This document shows, piece by piece, positions 41,288 through 50,066 of a DNA stretch of 64,000 nt. The stretch covers positions 1 through 64,000 of the forward strand of contig JAISLD010000036.1 of the NCBI GenBank assembly GCA_031260665.1. The letters are read 5' to 3'. Position numbers and translations under genes: made by a program. Position 1 is the first letter of the stretch, and each line of letters starts with the position of its first letter. Origin of the DNA: Oscillospiraceae bacterium. Its GTDB lineage: Bacteria > Bacillota > Clostridia > Oscillospirales > Ruminococcaceae. A model generated the notes under the pieces. The model searched no databases. It was not told the origin of the DNA and worked only from the letters and a program-made list of their open reading frames with translations.

Positions 41288-41593
41288 ATGAACACACATA
41301 TTGACCACGAAATGGCGCGACTCTTCTACGAAGCGGTGCTGTCACTCGGCGACCCCGATGAATGTGAGAGTTTCTTCGGCGACCTCTGCACCACAGGCGA
41401 ACTCCGCGCTATCGCACAGCGTTTCTATGTCGCCAAGCTGTTGTCGGAAGGAAAGATTTACACCGATATCGCGGCTGAAACAGGCGCGTCCACCGCGACA
41501 ATCTCGCGTGTCAACCGCGTCGTCACCGCTCCGCTTCCTCCGCGTGGCGGTTGCCGCGAGATAATCAAACGATTAGAGGATATGAACGGCTGA
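41288..41593 (+). CDS. yerC: YerC/YecD-type TrpR-like transcriptional regulator
   Basis: A 101-residue protein of the TrpR-like YerC/YecD family: 'LFYEAVLSLGDPDECESFFG', 'LCTTGELRAIAQRFYVAKLL' and an HTH 'YTDIAAETGASTATISRVNR'. AAAGGAAACT precedes the ATG. The regulated genes in relatives are not well defined. Its stop overlaps the hslO start (TGATG), so the two are coupled, though a functional link is not evident. Confidence 0.88.
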   Translation: MNTHIDHEMARLFYEAVLSLGDPDECESFFGDLCTTGELRAIAQRFYVAKLLSEGKIYTDIAAETGASTATISRVNRVVTAPLPPRGGCREIIKRLEDMNG

Positions 41594-42417
41594 TGGCAAA
41601 GATAGTGAGGGCGTTGTCAGAGGACGGTGGCGCGTTTGCGGCGGCGATTGACGCGGCTGATATGGTGAACGAGTTGATTCGTATACATGGGCTGAACGTG
41701 TCGGCGGCGGCTCACCTTGGCAAACTTGCGCTTGCCTGTTCACTAATGGGTTCGCTGATGAAAAACAGCGGCGATAAACTGACGCTGTCTGTGAACAGCG
41801 GCGGCACTCTCGGTTCGCTTCTTGCCGAATCGGACTATATGGGGAACGTGCGCGCCAAAGCGGACAACCCGCACGCGTTTGAAGAGCCGCTTGTGACAGG
41901 AAGCGGCACGTTTCACTCAATAAAAGACATCGGACTGAAGGTTCCTCATTCGGCACAGGTTCCGCTTCAGTCGCCCGATATCGCCGACAATGTTATGGCG
42001 TATTATATCCTCAGCGAACAAATCCCGACGTTTTGTGCGTTTCAGCTGTCGTTTGAGGGTGGCAAAGCCGTTTATGCAGGGGGATACATCGTTCAGGCGC
42101 TTCCTCCCGTGTCAAAAGAAGTTATAAAACAAATTGAGGTGAACGCCGCTGTTCCCGTTGCGCTCGGCACCAACGCCGAGCAGCTTGCTCTCGCCGCTCT
42201 CGCCGGAATGAACGCGAATCTTCTTGATTCGTGGGACTGCTTTGTTCACTGTTCTTGTTCAGCTGAACACACCATTGATATGCTTGCGGCGTTGCCTAAG
42301 CCTGACCTCGAGGCTTTGTTCGTTGACGGCGAGAATATCGAGGTCTGTTGCGACTTTTGCGGCAAGAGGTACGTTTTCAATTCGGAACAAGCGAAGAAAC
42401 TAATCAGTTTAGAGTAA
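41593..42417 (+). CDS. hslO: Hsp33 redox-regulated chaperone
   Basis: A 274-residue Hsp33. The C-terminal zinc centre is complete: 'CSCS' (about residue 218) and 'CDFC' (about 259). The N-terminal fold has 'AHLGKLALACSLMGSLMKNS' and 'GTLGSLLAESDYMGNVRA'. Under oxidative stress the cysteines form disulfides and activate holdase function. The track start (41551) lies in yerC; ATG 41593 is the coupled start. High confidence. Confidence 0.95.
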   Translation: MAKIVRALSEDGGAFAAAIDAADMVNELIRIHGLNVSAAAHLGKLALACSLMGSLMKNSGDKLTLSVNSGGTLGSLLAESDYMGNVRAKADNPHAFEEPLVTGSGTFHSIKDIGLKVPHSAQVPLQSPDIADNVMAYYILSEQIPTFCAFQLSFEGGKAVYAGGYIVQALPPVSKEVIKQIEVNAAVPVALGTNAEQLALAALAGMNANLLDSWDCFVHCSCSAEHTIDMLAALPKPDLEALFVDGENIEVCCDFCGKRYVFNSEQAKKLISLE

Positions 42418-42421
42418 CATT

Positions 42422-43066
42422 ATGGAAAAACCGCAGAGAATCCTCATCGTTCACCCCGACAACGCGGTGCGTGACAAACTGCAGTTCGCTTTAATCAACG
42501 CGGGATTTGCGGCGTTTGGGGCGGCTGACTTTGACGACGGCTTGTCGAAAGCCGCCGAGTATCGCCCCGCTCTCGCGTTTGTGGCTGATGGTGCGGCTTC
42601 GTTTCGTGGGTCGGCAAACATCTTTGTCGTTGCGATGAACGCGGGAGCGGCAGGCGACACCGACGACTTTCTTCTGCCGCCGTTTCGCCCCGAAGAAGCC
42701 GTGCTTCGTGCCAAAGCCCTGCTGAAGTCACAGACAACTGAAGAAGAACACGAATCGGTGTCGCTTCTCGTGTCTTATGACGGGCTTGTCGTTGACAAAA
42801 GCAAGTATGAACTTCGTGTTGACGGCACGTCAATCAGCACACCTCCGCGTGAGCTTGAGCTGCTTTATCATCTCGCCGCTAATCCAAACCGCGTGTTCAC
42901 CCGCAACCAGTTGCTTGACGACCTTTGGGGGTTTGAATACTTCGGCGACACACGCACCGTTGATGTTCACGTCAGGCGTTTACGCAAAAAACTCGGCTCA
43001 AACCCCGACAGACGTTGGGAGCTAAAGACCGTGTGGGGCATCGGATACAAGTTTTCAACCGAATAA
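42422..43066 (+). CDS. OmpR-type response regulator with degenerate receiver
   Basis: A 214-residue protein with a C-terminal winged-helix domain that looks functional ('PPRELELLYHLAANPNRVFT', 'TVDVHVRRLRKKLG', 'TVWGIGYKFS'). The receiver has 'ILIVHPDNAVR' where DD is normal, no clear acceptor Asp at 'PALAFVADGAAS', and Pro for the conserved Lys ('FLLPPF'). It therefore probably does not use the normal phosphorylation switch. No kinase gene is adjacent. It follows hslO by 4 bases, suggesting co-transcription. Confidence 0.85.
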   Translation: MEKPQRILIVHPDNAVRDKLQFALINAGFAAFGAADFDDGLSKAAEYRPALAFVADGAASFRGSANIFVVAMNAGAAGDTDDFLLPPFRPEEAVLRAKALLKSQTTEEEHESVSLLVSYDGLVVDKSKYELRVDGTSISTPPRELELLYHLAANPNRVFTRNQLLDDLWGFEYFGDTRTVDVHVRRLRKKLGSNPDRRWELKTVWGIGYKFSTE

Positions 43067-43078
43067 GGAGGTATAACT

Positions 43079-45076
43079 ATGCCGGCATTTGACAACGCAG
43101 TGATTTATCACATCTATCCGCTTGGATATTGCGGGTGCCCCCCGCAAAACAGCTACACGCAAAGCGGCAGCCCTATCCTTCGTGTAATCGAGCAGCTGCC
43201 GATACTGAAAGCGCAAGGGTTCAACACGATTTTCTTCGGTCCGTTGTTCGAGTCGTCACGCCACGGGTATGACACCGCAGACTACCGCAAACTTGACTCG
43301 CGGCTCGGTACCAACGATGATTTTAAGAAAGTGTGCGCCGAAATCCACGCACTCGGTATGCGCGTGATAGTGGACGGCGTGTTCAATCACGTTGGGCGTG
43401 AGTTCTGGGCGTTCAAAGATCTGCTTCAGCACAAACTATCCAGCCGATACAAAGACTGGTTTCACGTCCGTGACGGCAACTCAAACTACAACGACGGATT
43501 TTGGTACGAGGGCTGGGAGGGACACTTTGAACTCGTGAAGCTGAATCTCTACAACCCCGAGGTGAAAGAACACATCTTTGACAGCGTAAAACTCTGGCGC
43601 GACGAGTTTGGACTTGACGGGCTTCGCCTTGACGTTGCGTATTGTTTGGAGCCAAACTTTCTCAAAGAGCTGCACACTCGCTGCAAGTCGCTCTCGCCTG
43701 ACTTTTGGATAATGGGCGAGGCGATTCACGGCAACTATGCCACTTGGGCGAACAACGAGATGTGCGACAGCGTGACAAACTACGTTTGCTACAAGGGGCT
43801 GTACTCCAGCTTCAACTCGCTCAATATGTTTGAGATTGCGCACTCGCTGAACCAGCAGTACAGCAGCAACAACTGGGGCAACGTACGCGGTCGTTTTCTC
43901 TACTGCTTTGCCGACAACCACGATGTAAGCCGCGTCGCCTCAATACTGACTAACAAAGAGCATCTCGCCCCGCTTTACACCCTGCTGTTCACTATGCCGG
44001 GCGTGCCGGGTGTCTACTACGGCTCTGAATACGCGGTCACGGGCGAGAAGTCAAAGGGCGACAGCGACTTGCGGCGTGAGTTTAAGCTGTCGGAAGCGAA
44101 AGCAATTCCTCTCACCTCACACATCGCAAAGTTAGCGAAGGCGCACACCAAGCTGAAGCCGCTCTGTGTCGGCGATTACCGCCATATCATTCTGCAAAAC
44201 AAGTTCTTCGCGTTTGAACGCGAGCTAAACGGCGACAAAGTCTTTGTTCTCATCAACGCCGACAGTGGACCCAGCACGTTCAACCTGTGGGGCGACGGCG
44301 AGTATGTCGATGTGCTGTCGGGAGATATCGTCAACACATCGGCGCCGATTACGCTGCCCGCTTATCAGTCGGCGGTGCTGGCAAAGAGCTACGTCCCCGA
44401 TGAGCTGACTATCTCGCTTCCCGCGTCGCCGCTGAAACAACTGCTTGATACCAAGCCGAAAGCCCTGCTTATCGACCTTGACGGCACGCTGACCGACACC
44501 GAAGCGGACTTCCTTGAAGCGATGAAGAACGGGCTGAAATTGCTGAATCTCACGCTGACGGACGGCACAGCGGAGCGAATTGTCGGTGGGAACGCCGTTT
44601 ACTACAAAGAAACGCTTGAGGAGCAGCTTGGGGCGGCGAACGCCGACAAGATGTACGCTTTAATCACGAAACTGCGGCTTGAGAAGTGGGACAGCCAAGG
44701 CGTGAAGCTGATTGATGGTGCCGAGGAACTGCTGAAGAACGCCAAACGCGACGGCATAAAGCTTGCTCTCGTCACATCGACGGCACGGGACTTGACTTTC
44801 GCGAAACTTGCGTACGCAAGGGTGCTTAGCCTGTTTGACGTTATCGTCACAGCTGAATGTTACGAGGGGTTCAAACCGTCGCCCGCACCGTATCTCAAAA
44901 CGCTTGAGCTGCTTCAGATTCCTGCCGCCGATTGCCTTGCCTTTGAGGACAGCGCGCCCGGTCTGCTGTCGGCGACTGCCGCAGGGCTGCGCACTGTGCT
45001 GATTGCCGGTGTGGTTGATGTTGATGAAACGGTAGCTGAAAAAGCCGAAGTGATAATCAAGAATTTCGAGTTATAA
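43079..45076 (+). CDS. GH13 alpha-amylase-family enzyme fused to a HAD phosphatase/beta-phosphoglucomutase-like domain
   Basis: A 665-residue fusion. Residues about 1-440 are a GH13 glycosidase: 'FGPLFESSRHGYDTADYR', 'VIVDGVFNHVGREF', 'GLRLDVAYCL' (nucleophile Asp), 'FWIMGEAIHGN' (acid/base Glu) and 'FADNHDVSR'. Residues about 460-665 are a HAD hydrolase with 'LLIDLDGTLTDTEADF', 'LALVTSTARDLTFAKL' and 'CLAFEDSAPGLLSA', closest to beta-phosphoglucomutase/phosphatases. Pairing an alpha-glucoside-active enzyme with a sugar-phosphate HAD suggests maltodextrin or sucrose-phosphate-type metabolism, but the substrate is unknown. AAGGAGG precedes the ATG. Confidence 0.85.
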   Translation: MPAFDNAVIYHIYPLGYCGCPPQNSYTQSGSPILRVIEQLPILKAQGFNTIFFGPLFESSRHGYDTADYRKLDSRLGTNDDFKKVCAEIHALGMRVIVDGVFNHVGREFWAFKDLLQHKLSSRYKDWFHVRDGNSNYNDGFWYEGWEGHFELVKLNLYNPEVKEHIFDSVKLWRDEFGLDGLRLDVAYCLEPNFLKELHTRCKSLSPDFWIMGEAIHGNYATWANNEMCDSVTNYVCYKGLYSSFNSLNMFEIAHSLNQQYSSNNWGNVRGRFLYCFADNHDVSRVASILTNKEHLAPLYTLLFTMPGVPGVYYGSEYAVTGEKSKGDSDLRREFKLSEAKAIPLTSHIAKLAKAHTKLKPLCVGDYRHIILQNKFFAFERELNGDKVFVLINADSGPSTFNLWGDGEYVDVLSGDIVNTSAPITLPAYQSAVLAKSYVPDELTISLPASPLKQLLDTKPKALLIDLDGTLTDTEADFLEAMKNGLKLLNLTLTDGTAERIVGGNAVYYKETLEEQLGAANADKMYALITKLRLEKWDSQGVKLIDGAEELLKNAKRDGIKLALVTSTARDLTFAKLAYARVLSLFDVIVTAECYEGFKPSPAPYLKTLELLQIPAADCLAFEDSAPGLLSATAAGLRTVLIAGVVDVDETVAEKAEVIIKNFEL

Positions 45077-45087
45077 TAAGCAACAGC

Positions 45088-45126
45088 AAAACAACAACCC
45101 CCTCATCATGAGGGGGTTGTTGTTTT
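45088..45126. terminator. Bidirectional intrinsic terminator
   Basis: AAAACAACAACCCCCTCAT and its reverse complement ATGAGGGGGTTGTTGTTTT flank a single C, giving a very long stem with flanking A- and T-runs. It separates the GH13 gene (+) from the chemotaxis receptor (-). Confidence 0.9.
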
Positions 45127-45139
45127 GTTTTGCTTTCGA

Positions 45140-47203
45140 TTAAAGCGAGATGTCTTGTCTTAGCTTGAACTTCGCTACGTTTGCCGCGAGAATGTTCGAC
45201 TGTGCATTCAGCTCTTCGCTTGAAGCCGCCGATTCTTCCGCTGTTGCGCTGTTGCGCTGAACAACCTCGCTCACTTGCTCGATTGCTTCGTTGATTTGTG
45301 TGATTGCCGTGTTCTGCTCGTCGCTTGAGATTGCGATACCGCTGACGATAACCGCCGACTCGTTGATTCCGCTGACAATCTCGCCGAGTGAAACCGCTGT
45401 TTCGCTTGCTATCTGTGCGCCGAGTTCCGCTTTCTTCATCGAGTTCTCGATAAGCGCACCTGTTTCTTTTGCCGCTGCCGCCGACTTGCTCGCCAGGTTC
45501 CGCACTTCGTCAGCCACGACAGCAAAGCCTTTGCCTGCCTCGCCTGCGCGCGCCGCTTCGACTGCCGCGTTGAGAGCCAGAATGTTTGTCTGGAAAGCGA
45601 TATCGTCGATAACCTTGATAACCTTGGAGATATCTTGGCTTGCCTTGTTGATTTCTTGCACCGCACTGGTCATCTCGCCCATTTGGCTGTTGCCCTTTTC
45701 GGCGTTTGCCTTGATTACATTAGCGAGAGCCGCCGCGTTGTTTGCCATCTCTGTGTTTTCTTTGGTCTTGCTGCTTACGTCAGCAATGCTTGCCGACAAC
45801 TGCTGCACGGTCGCCGCCTGTTCGGTCGAGCCTTGTGCCAGCGACTGCGCCCCTTCTGATATCTGCGTTGCGCCCGACTGAACTTCAGCTGTCGCGCTGT
45901 TGATGTCGCGGAACAAACCGTTGAGGTTTGAAAGCATTTTGTGCAGTGAGTTGCCCATAAGGTCGTCGGGTGAGAGAACCGACACTTCGGCGGTGAGGTC
46001 GCCTGCCGCAACTGTGCCGAGCTTTTGCCCAATCTCGCCAAGGCGGCGGGCCATTGTGCCAAGCACGCCGACCGACTGTGCAACTTCGTCTTTGCCTTCC
46101 GAGATTGTACGCATTTGCTGCCATTCTTGCTCGGAGAAAGTCACGCGGCCTTTAACGCCGACTTCAGACAGAATGTTTGAGAGGAACTGCACGGGGCCCG
46201 TGATAGATTTGTTGATTGTGATTGCCATTGTGAGCGCGACGATTACCGCGAAGATAACGATTGCGATAACGATGATAAGCGCGATAACCGCGATGTTGCT
46301 TGCTGTTTCAATCTGCTTGACAACGAGGTCGGTTGTGATTGTGTTCAGCTTGTCAAACTCTGTGAGTGCTGTTGTTGAGAAGTTGCCCGCGTCAACAACG
46401 AGGCTGTCAATCGTTCTGTTTGCTGTTGAATAGCTTTCATACGCGGTTTGGTATGCCGCGGCATATGTGATGACGTCGTCCATCATTTTTTTGGTGTTTG
46501 ACGATTGGAATTCACTTTTTATTGATTCAATTTTAGCAATCATATCGGTAATGCTTTTGTCAGCTGTCGCTTCGTCAGCCGCTACCCAGTATGTAACCGA
46601 ACTTCTGATGTTCAGTCGAACGTCGATTGCCGTGTTTACGACGTCGTTGATGTCCTTAAGCTGTTTTGCGTGGCGCAGTGTGTCCGCTTGAACCGTGTCT
46701 TTCGATATTGAGTCAAACAAATAGTTGTTCAGTTCGCTGAGCTTGTCGACAAACTCGCCGCCCGCCGTCGTGATTTGGTCTTTCGCTGTTGCGGCAGCGG
46801 CATAAGCGTCTTTCACTTTCACCGTGGCGTTGTAATAGTCGGTGGTTGCTTTGTTGGCGTCGGTGACATTGGTGAGGTATTGCCCGAGGAGAGCCTTGTT
46901 GTCGTTTACGTTCTTTTCGGCTGTCGCCATATCTGTTTCTTCAAGGTTATAGGCGTCGGTCAACGCCTTGAAGCTGTCGTCTGTGTAGACGAGGAACATT
47001 TTGTTTGCGGGGATACGCATTTCGTAGAAATACGAACGGGTGCTGGACAACGAGTCGTTGAACTCGTTCGCGGTTTCAATGTTTTTCACCGCGTTAATGC
47101 TCATTAGGTTGGTAATGACGACGGCAATAGCGATAACTGCCATAAGGGCAATCGCCGCTCCAAATCCGATGAACAGTTTTTGCGAGATTTTCAGGTTCTT
47201 CAT
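45140..47203 (-). CDS. Methyl-accepting chemotaxis protein
   Basis: A 687-residue MCP: TM1 (about 10-33), a helical 4HB-type periplasmic sensor region (about 34-315), TM2 (about 316-345, '[20 protein letters not shown]'), a linker/HAMP-like part and the cytoplasmic domain with the signature '[20 protein letters not shown]' and '[20 protein letters not shown]'. The sensor is rich in Asp/Thr, ligand unknown. ATG 47203 has AAGGAG upstream; the track start is 12 codons earlier. It implies chemotaxis genes elsewhere in the genome. Confidence 0.93.
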   Translation of the reverse strand: MKNLKISQKLFIGFGAAIALMAVIAIAVVITNLMSINAVKNIETANEFNDSLSSTRSYFYEMRIPANKMFLVYTDDSFKALTDAYNLEETDMATAEKNVNDNKALLGQYLTNVTDANKATTDYYNATVKVKDAYAAAATAKDQITTAGGEFVDKLSELNNYLFDSISKDTVQADTLRHAKQLKDINDVVNTAIDVRLNIRSSVTYWVAADEATADKSITDMIAKIESIKSEFQSSNTKKMMDDVITYAAAYQTAYESYSTANRTIDSLVVDAGNFSTTALTEFDKLNTITTDLVVKQIETASNIAVIALIIVIAIVIFAVIVALTMAITINKSITGPVQFLSNILSEVGVKGRVTFSEQEWQQMRTISEGKDEVAQSVGVLGTMARRLGEIGQKLGTVAAGDLTAEVSVLSPDDLMGNSLHKMLSNLNGLFRDINSATAEVQSGATQISEGAQSLAQGSTEQAATVQQLSASIADVSSKTKENTEMANNAAALANVIKANAEKGNSQMGEMTSAVQEINKASQDISKVIKVIDDIAFQTNILALNAAVEAARAGEAGKGFAVVADEVRNLASKSAAAAKETGALIENSMKKAELGAQIASETAVSLGEIVSGINESAVIVSGIAISSDEQNTAITQINEAIEQVSEVVQRNSATAEESAASSEELNAQSNILAANVAKFKLRQDISL

Positions 47204-47349
47204 TTGTTCGCTCCTTGAATAGATTATGAATGTCCGCACCGGCGAAAGAGTGACGATGATAGGGTGATACTATATTAGTATCGTTTGGTTTCGCGATAAC
47301 TTTAGTTGTTCTCAAATGTTCTTTTGCGGTTACACCTAAATTACATCAT

Positions 47350-47378
47350 ATTATAGCATAGCCGTTTTCGTTTGTCAA
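47350..47378 (-). promoter_or_regulatory. Promoter of the chemotaxis receptor
   Basis: On the minus strand: TTGACA (47373-47378), 17-base spacer, TATAAT (47350-47355), perfect hexamers. It leaves a leader of about 140 bases. Confidence 0.85.
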
Positions 47379-47467
47379 TACGATTTTCACAATTTACTTG
47401 CTTTTCCATTAAAATTTGTGGTTCTTCGTCACGGTCAACAACCGCGGCGTACATTCCGAAGGTCAAG

Positions 47468-47504
47468 GGCGACGTATCCTATAAACTCTATAGCCTTTCG
47501 GGCA
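47468..47504. repeat. 37-base direct repeat F, copy 1
   Basis: GGCGACGTATCCTATAAACT... ending CTTTCGGGCA. It differs from copy 2 at three positions. It is followed by AATAAGCTAAT, also seen after repeat E copy 1 as AATAAGTTAAT, so the E and F families are related. Confidence 0.8.
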
Positions 47505-47515
47505 ATAAGCTAATC

Positions 47516-47552
47516 GGCGACGTATTCTATAAGCTCTATAGCCTGTCGGGCA
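47516..47552. repeat. 37-base direct repeat F, copy 2
   Basis: GGCGACGTATTCTATAAGCT... ending CTGTCGGGCA. Copies 1 and 2 are spaced 48 bases start to start. Confidence 0.8.
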
Positions 47553-47557
47553 CCGAC
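47541..47557 (-). repeat. Dispersed repeat E, inverted copy
   Basis: GCCTGTCGGGCACCGAC, the reverse complement of the E core GTCGGTGCCCGACAGGC found at 39848. It overlaps the end of repeat F copy 2 and abuts the -35 box of the ABC transporter promoter. Confidence 0.8.
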
Positions 47558-47586
47558 TTGCGTTTCTTTTGATATTATGGTATACT
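47558..47586 (+). promoter_or_regulatory. Promoter of the ABC transporter operon
   Basis: TTGCGT (47558-47563), 17-base spacer, TATACT (47581-47586), about 88 bases before ATG 47681. Confidence 0.65.
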
Positions 47587-47680
47587 AAGCAAAGTATGCT
47601 CTAATTATTTTGCGCACGGGCTCGCCCCGTTGGGGCAACCGCCCTTTTATTCTTACACAGAGAAACAGAACGAGGTATAT

Positions 47681-48586
47681 ATGCCGCTTGAAGTTACCAA
47701 CCTAATCAAACGCTATGGCGACAAACTTGCCGTCAACGGTTTGACGTTCTCGCTCACCAAACCCGGTGTTATGGCGCTGCTTGGCACCAACGGAGCGGGC
47801 AAAACCACATCGATACGCATTATTCTCGGTATGCTGTCGAAAGACGGCGGCTCGGTGCTGTGGAACGGCACGCCTCTCAAGGCGACCGAATCGCCTGTCG
47901 GTTATCTCGCGGAAGAGCGGGGATTATACCCAAAGTATAAAGTCATCGACCAAATCAAGTACTTTGCCAAACTGAAAGGCTTGCGCGGCGACAAAGCAAA
48001 GGCGCGTATCGACTATTGGTTCGACCGCCTTGAAATCGCGGAGTACCTCACCAAGACAGCGTCACAGTTGTCAAAGGGCAACCAGCAAAAGGTTCAGCTT
48101 GCGGCGGCGCTCATTAGCGAACCTGAGTTGCTTATCCTTGACGAGCCGCTGTCCGGACTCGACCCGGTGAACAGCGACTTGTTCAAGTCGGTTATCCGCG
48201 AGGAGATTGACAAAGGCAAGTTCATCATTATGTCGTCACACCAAATGGCGACAGTCGAGGAGTTCTGCGAGGACATCATCATTATGCACCGCGGCGAAAC
48301 GGTGCTTCAAGGCAACCTCAACATAATAAAGAAGAGCCGTGGTCGCGTCAACTTGTCAATCAAGTCGGACGGGGATATCAAGCCGATTGCCGCCGAGTGT
48401 GGGCTTCAGCTTGTCAGCGAAACACCAAACGGCATTGACTTCAAGATTCAGCGTGAAAAGCAAGCGGCGGAGTTTTTACATCAACTGGTTGACCGCGGCA
48501 TCACGCCTGTTCGCTTCGACCTGCGTGAGCCGTCGCTCCACGAGATATTCGTTGAAAAAGCGGGTCACGCCGACGAAAGCCTGTAG
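47681..48586 (+). CDS. ABC-2 transporter ATP-binding protein
   Basis: A 301-residue ABC ATPase: Walker A 'LGTNGAGKTTSIRIILGML', signature 'LSKGNQQKVQLAAALISEPE', Walker B 'LLILDEPLSGLDP' and the His switch 'MSSHQMATVEEFCE'. The C-terminal part has the extra domain of NatA/CcmA-type exporters. It energises the permease encoded next. ATG 47681 follows AACGAGG; the track start lies 51 bases upstream without a better site. Na+ or drug export is typical of such pairs, but the substrate cannot be told. Confidence 0.9.
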   Translation: MPLEVTNLIKRYGDKLAVNGLTFSLTKPGVMALLGTNGAGKTTSIRIILGMLSKDGGSVLWNGTPLKATESPVGYLAEERGLYPKYKVIDQIKYFAKLKGLRGDKAKARIDYWFDRLEIAEYLTKTASQLSKGNQQKVQLAAALISEPELLILDEPLSGLDPVNSDLFKSVIREEIDKGKFIIMSSHQMATVEEFCEDIIIMHRGETVLQGNLNIIKKSRGRVNLSIKSDGDIKPIAAECGLQLVSETPNGIDFKIQREKQAAEFLHQLVDRGITPVRFDLREPSLHEIFVEKAGHADESL

Positions 48587-48686
48587 AGAATATTAAAAAA
48601 CGGGTTGGGGACGTAGCCCCATTTGAGAGAGAAAAGTCCCAAGCGGCTTTGCCGCGAGTGACAAGACTTTTCGAACGGAGAATAAT

Positions 48687-50066
48687 ATGTTAAAAGACAT
48701 CAAAGGTTGGCGTGACGTGTTCTCGTTCACCGCGATACAAACGGTCACGTCGAAGAGTTTCATCATCAGCGGCGCGCTTCTTGTCGCGTTGTTCACGGCG
48801 TTCGCGTTGTCGTTCAATCTCATTATCCCGGGATATATCCGTGACCAACAGGCGAAAGAAGGCGCGGATCTCAAGGTACAGCAGGGTTACACCGCTTATG
48901 TTTCGTATGACGGCACGAACAACAAACTTATTGACAAGGCAATCGAATCAACAGGCGGCACGGTTCGGTCGTCGCTGTTGTCGTCAACCGATGAAGATAC
49001 GCGTATGCAACAGATACGCACAGGGACAGACACACTTGAAATCGTGATTGAGGAAGAAAAAGGCGACTACACCGTCACGGTTTATCGCCCCGAAGACGAG
49101 AGCGTTATCTCCAAAAAGTTTGTCGACCACCTGAACGACCTCATACGCGACGCAATCAAAGACACGCTGCTTGTTGACAACGGTGTCGCCCCCGAAAACC
49201 TCAACAAGGTGAAGCCCGCCGTCTGGACCTACCAAACAATCGCGGGCGACAAAACCAACAGCGAAATCACACAAATGCTTGGTATGGTGGTGCCGATGGT
49301 GGTGACGTTGGTGCTGTTTATGTTCATATTCCTCTTTGCCACGTTTGTGGCACAGAGTATCGCTCAAGAGAAATCTTCGCGTGTTATGGAACTGCTGCTC
49401 ACGTCCGTTCGTCCGCTTGCCGTTATCATTGGCAAAGTTCTCGCAATGGGAACGGTCGCCTTGGTTGAAATGGTCGTGATGTTCGCTATTCCCGCACTCG
49501 CGGCAGGGCTTACCGCGCCTGTCGGTATCCTCGGCGAGCTTAACGGCACGGTAACACCCGAAACAGCGGAGATTGCGGCTATCGCGGCGGAGATTCAGCC
49601 AATGCTTGACACGATAACGCCGCTCAACATCTTAGCCACGGTGGTGATATTTATCCTTGGTTTCTTGTTTTACGCGCTTCTTGCCGGGCTTGTCGGCGCG
49701 ACAGTCAGCCGCATTGAGGATTTGCAGCAAGCAATGCTGCCGTTCTCGTGCAGTGGACTTGTCGGAATGTATCTCGCTTACATACCCGCGGCGTTCACCT
49801 CCATATCAGACGGCGCCGACAAGATAACAAAGTTTGCTCGGTTGTTCCCGCTGTCGTCGCCGTTTGCCTTGCCGTCGGGCATATTCCTCGGTCAGATGAG
49901 CGCCGTTAACATCATCGTCGCGATACTTGTGCTTGCTGTCTGTGTCATAGGGATGGCGTTTCTCACCTCAAAGGTTTACGAGTATCTTATTCTTCACACA
50001 GGTGACCGAGTGAAGTTTATGTCGCTGTTTGGCATAGCGAAGAACAACAAAGCGGAAGCGAGATAA
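48687..50066 (+). CDS. ABC-2 transporter permease (NatB-like)
   Basis: A 459-residue permease with one N-terminal helix (about 25-50), a soluble extracytoplasmic domain (about 55-200) and about five C-terminal helices with 'FLFATFVAQSIAQEKSSRVM', the ABC-2 signature. It pairs with the upstream ATPase. ACGGAGAAT precedes the ATG. The 100-base gap before it holds a GC-rich hairpin but no clear terminator, so the two are likely co-transcribed. The next gene follows with no gap. Confidence 0.88.
   Translation: MLKDIKGWRDVFSFTAIQTVTSKSFIISGALLVALFTAFALSFNLIIPGYIRDQQAKEGADLKVQQGYTAYVSYDGTNNKLIDKAIESTGGTVRSSLLSSTDEDTRMQQIRTGTDTLEIVIEEEKGDYTVTVYRPEDESVISKKFVDHLNDLIRDAIKDTLLVDNGVAPENLNKVKPAVWTYQTIAGDKTNSEITQMLGMVVPMVVTLVLFMFIFLFATFVAQSIAQEKSSRVMELLLTSVRPLAVIIGKVLAMGTVALVEMVVMFAIPALAAGLTAPVGILGELNGTVTPETAEIAAIAAEIQPMLDTITPLNILATVVIFILGFLFYALLAGLVGATVSRIEDLQQAMLPFSCSGLVGMYLAYIPAAFTSISDGADKITKFARLFPLSSPFALPSGIFLGQMSAVNIIVAILVLAVCVIGMAFLTSKVYEYLILHTGDRVKFMSLFGIAKNNKAEAR

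Larger units (their letters stand above)
47379..47557. other. Intergenic region with repeats F and E
   Basis: Between the divergent MCP and ABC transporter promoters. It holds two 37-base direct repeats (47468-47504 and 47516-47552, period 48), the second merging into a reverse copy of repeat E. A 66-codon + ORF (47372-47572) is just the translation of these repeats and has no ribosome binding site. No gene is supported. Confidence 0.55.

Noticed and set aside
47468-47552. Direct repeats F as a CRISPR array
   Set aside because: Only two imperfect repeats, an 11-base gap and no cas genes.
47372-47572. 66-codon + ORF between MCP and ABC genes
   Set aside because: Its repetitive protein is simply the translation of direct repeats F.
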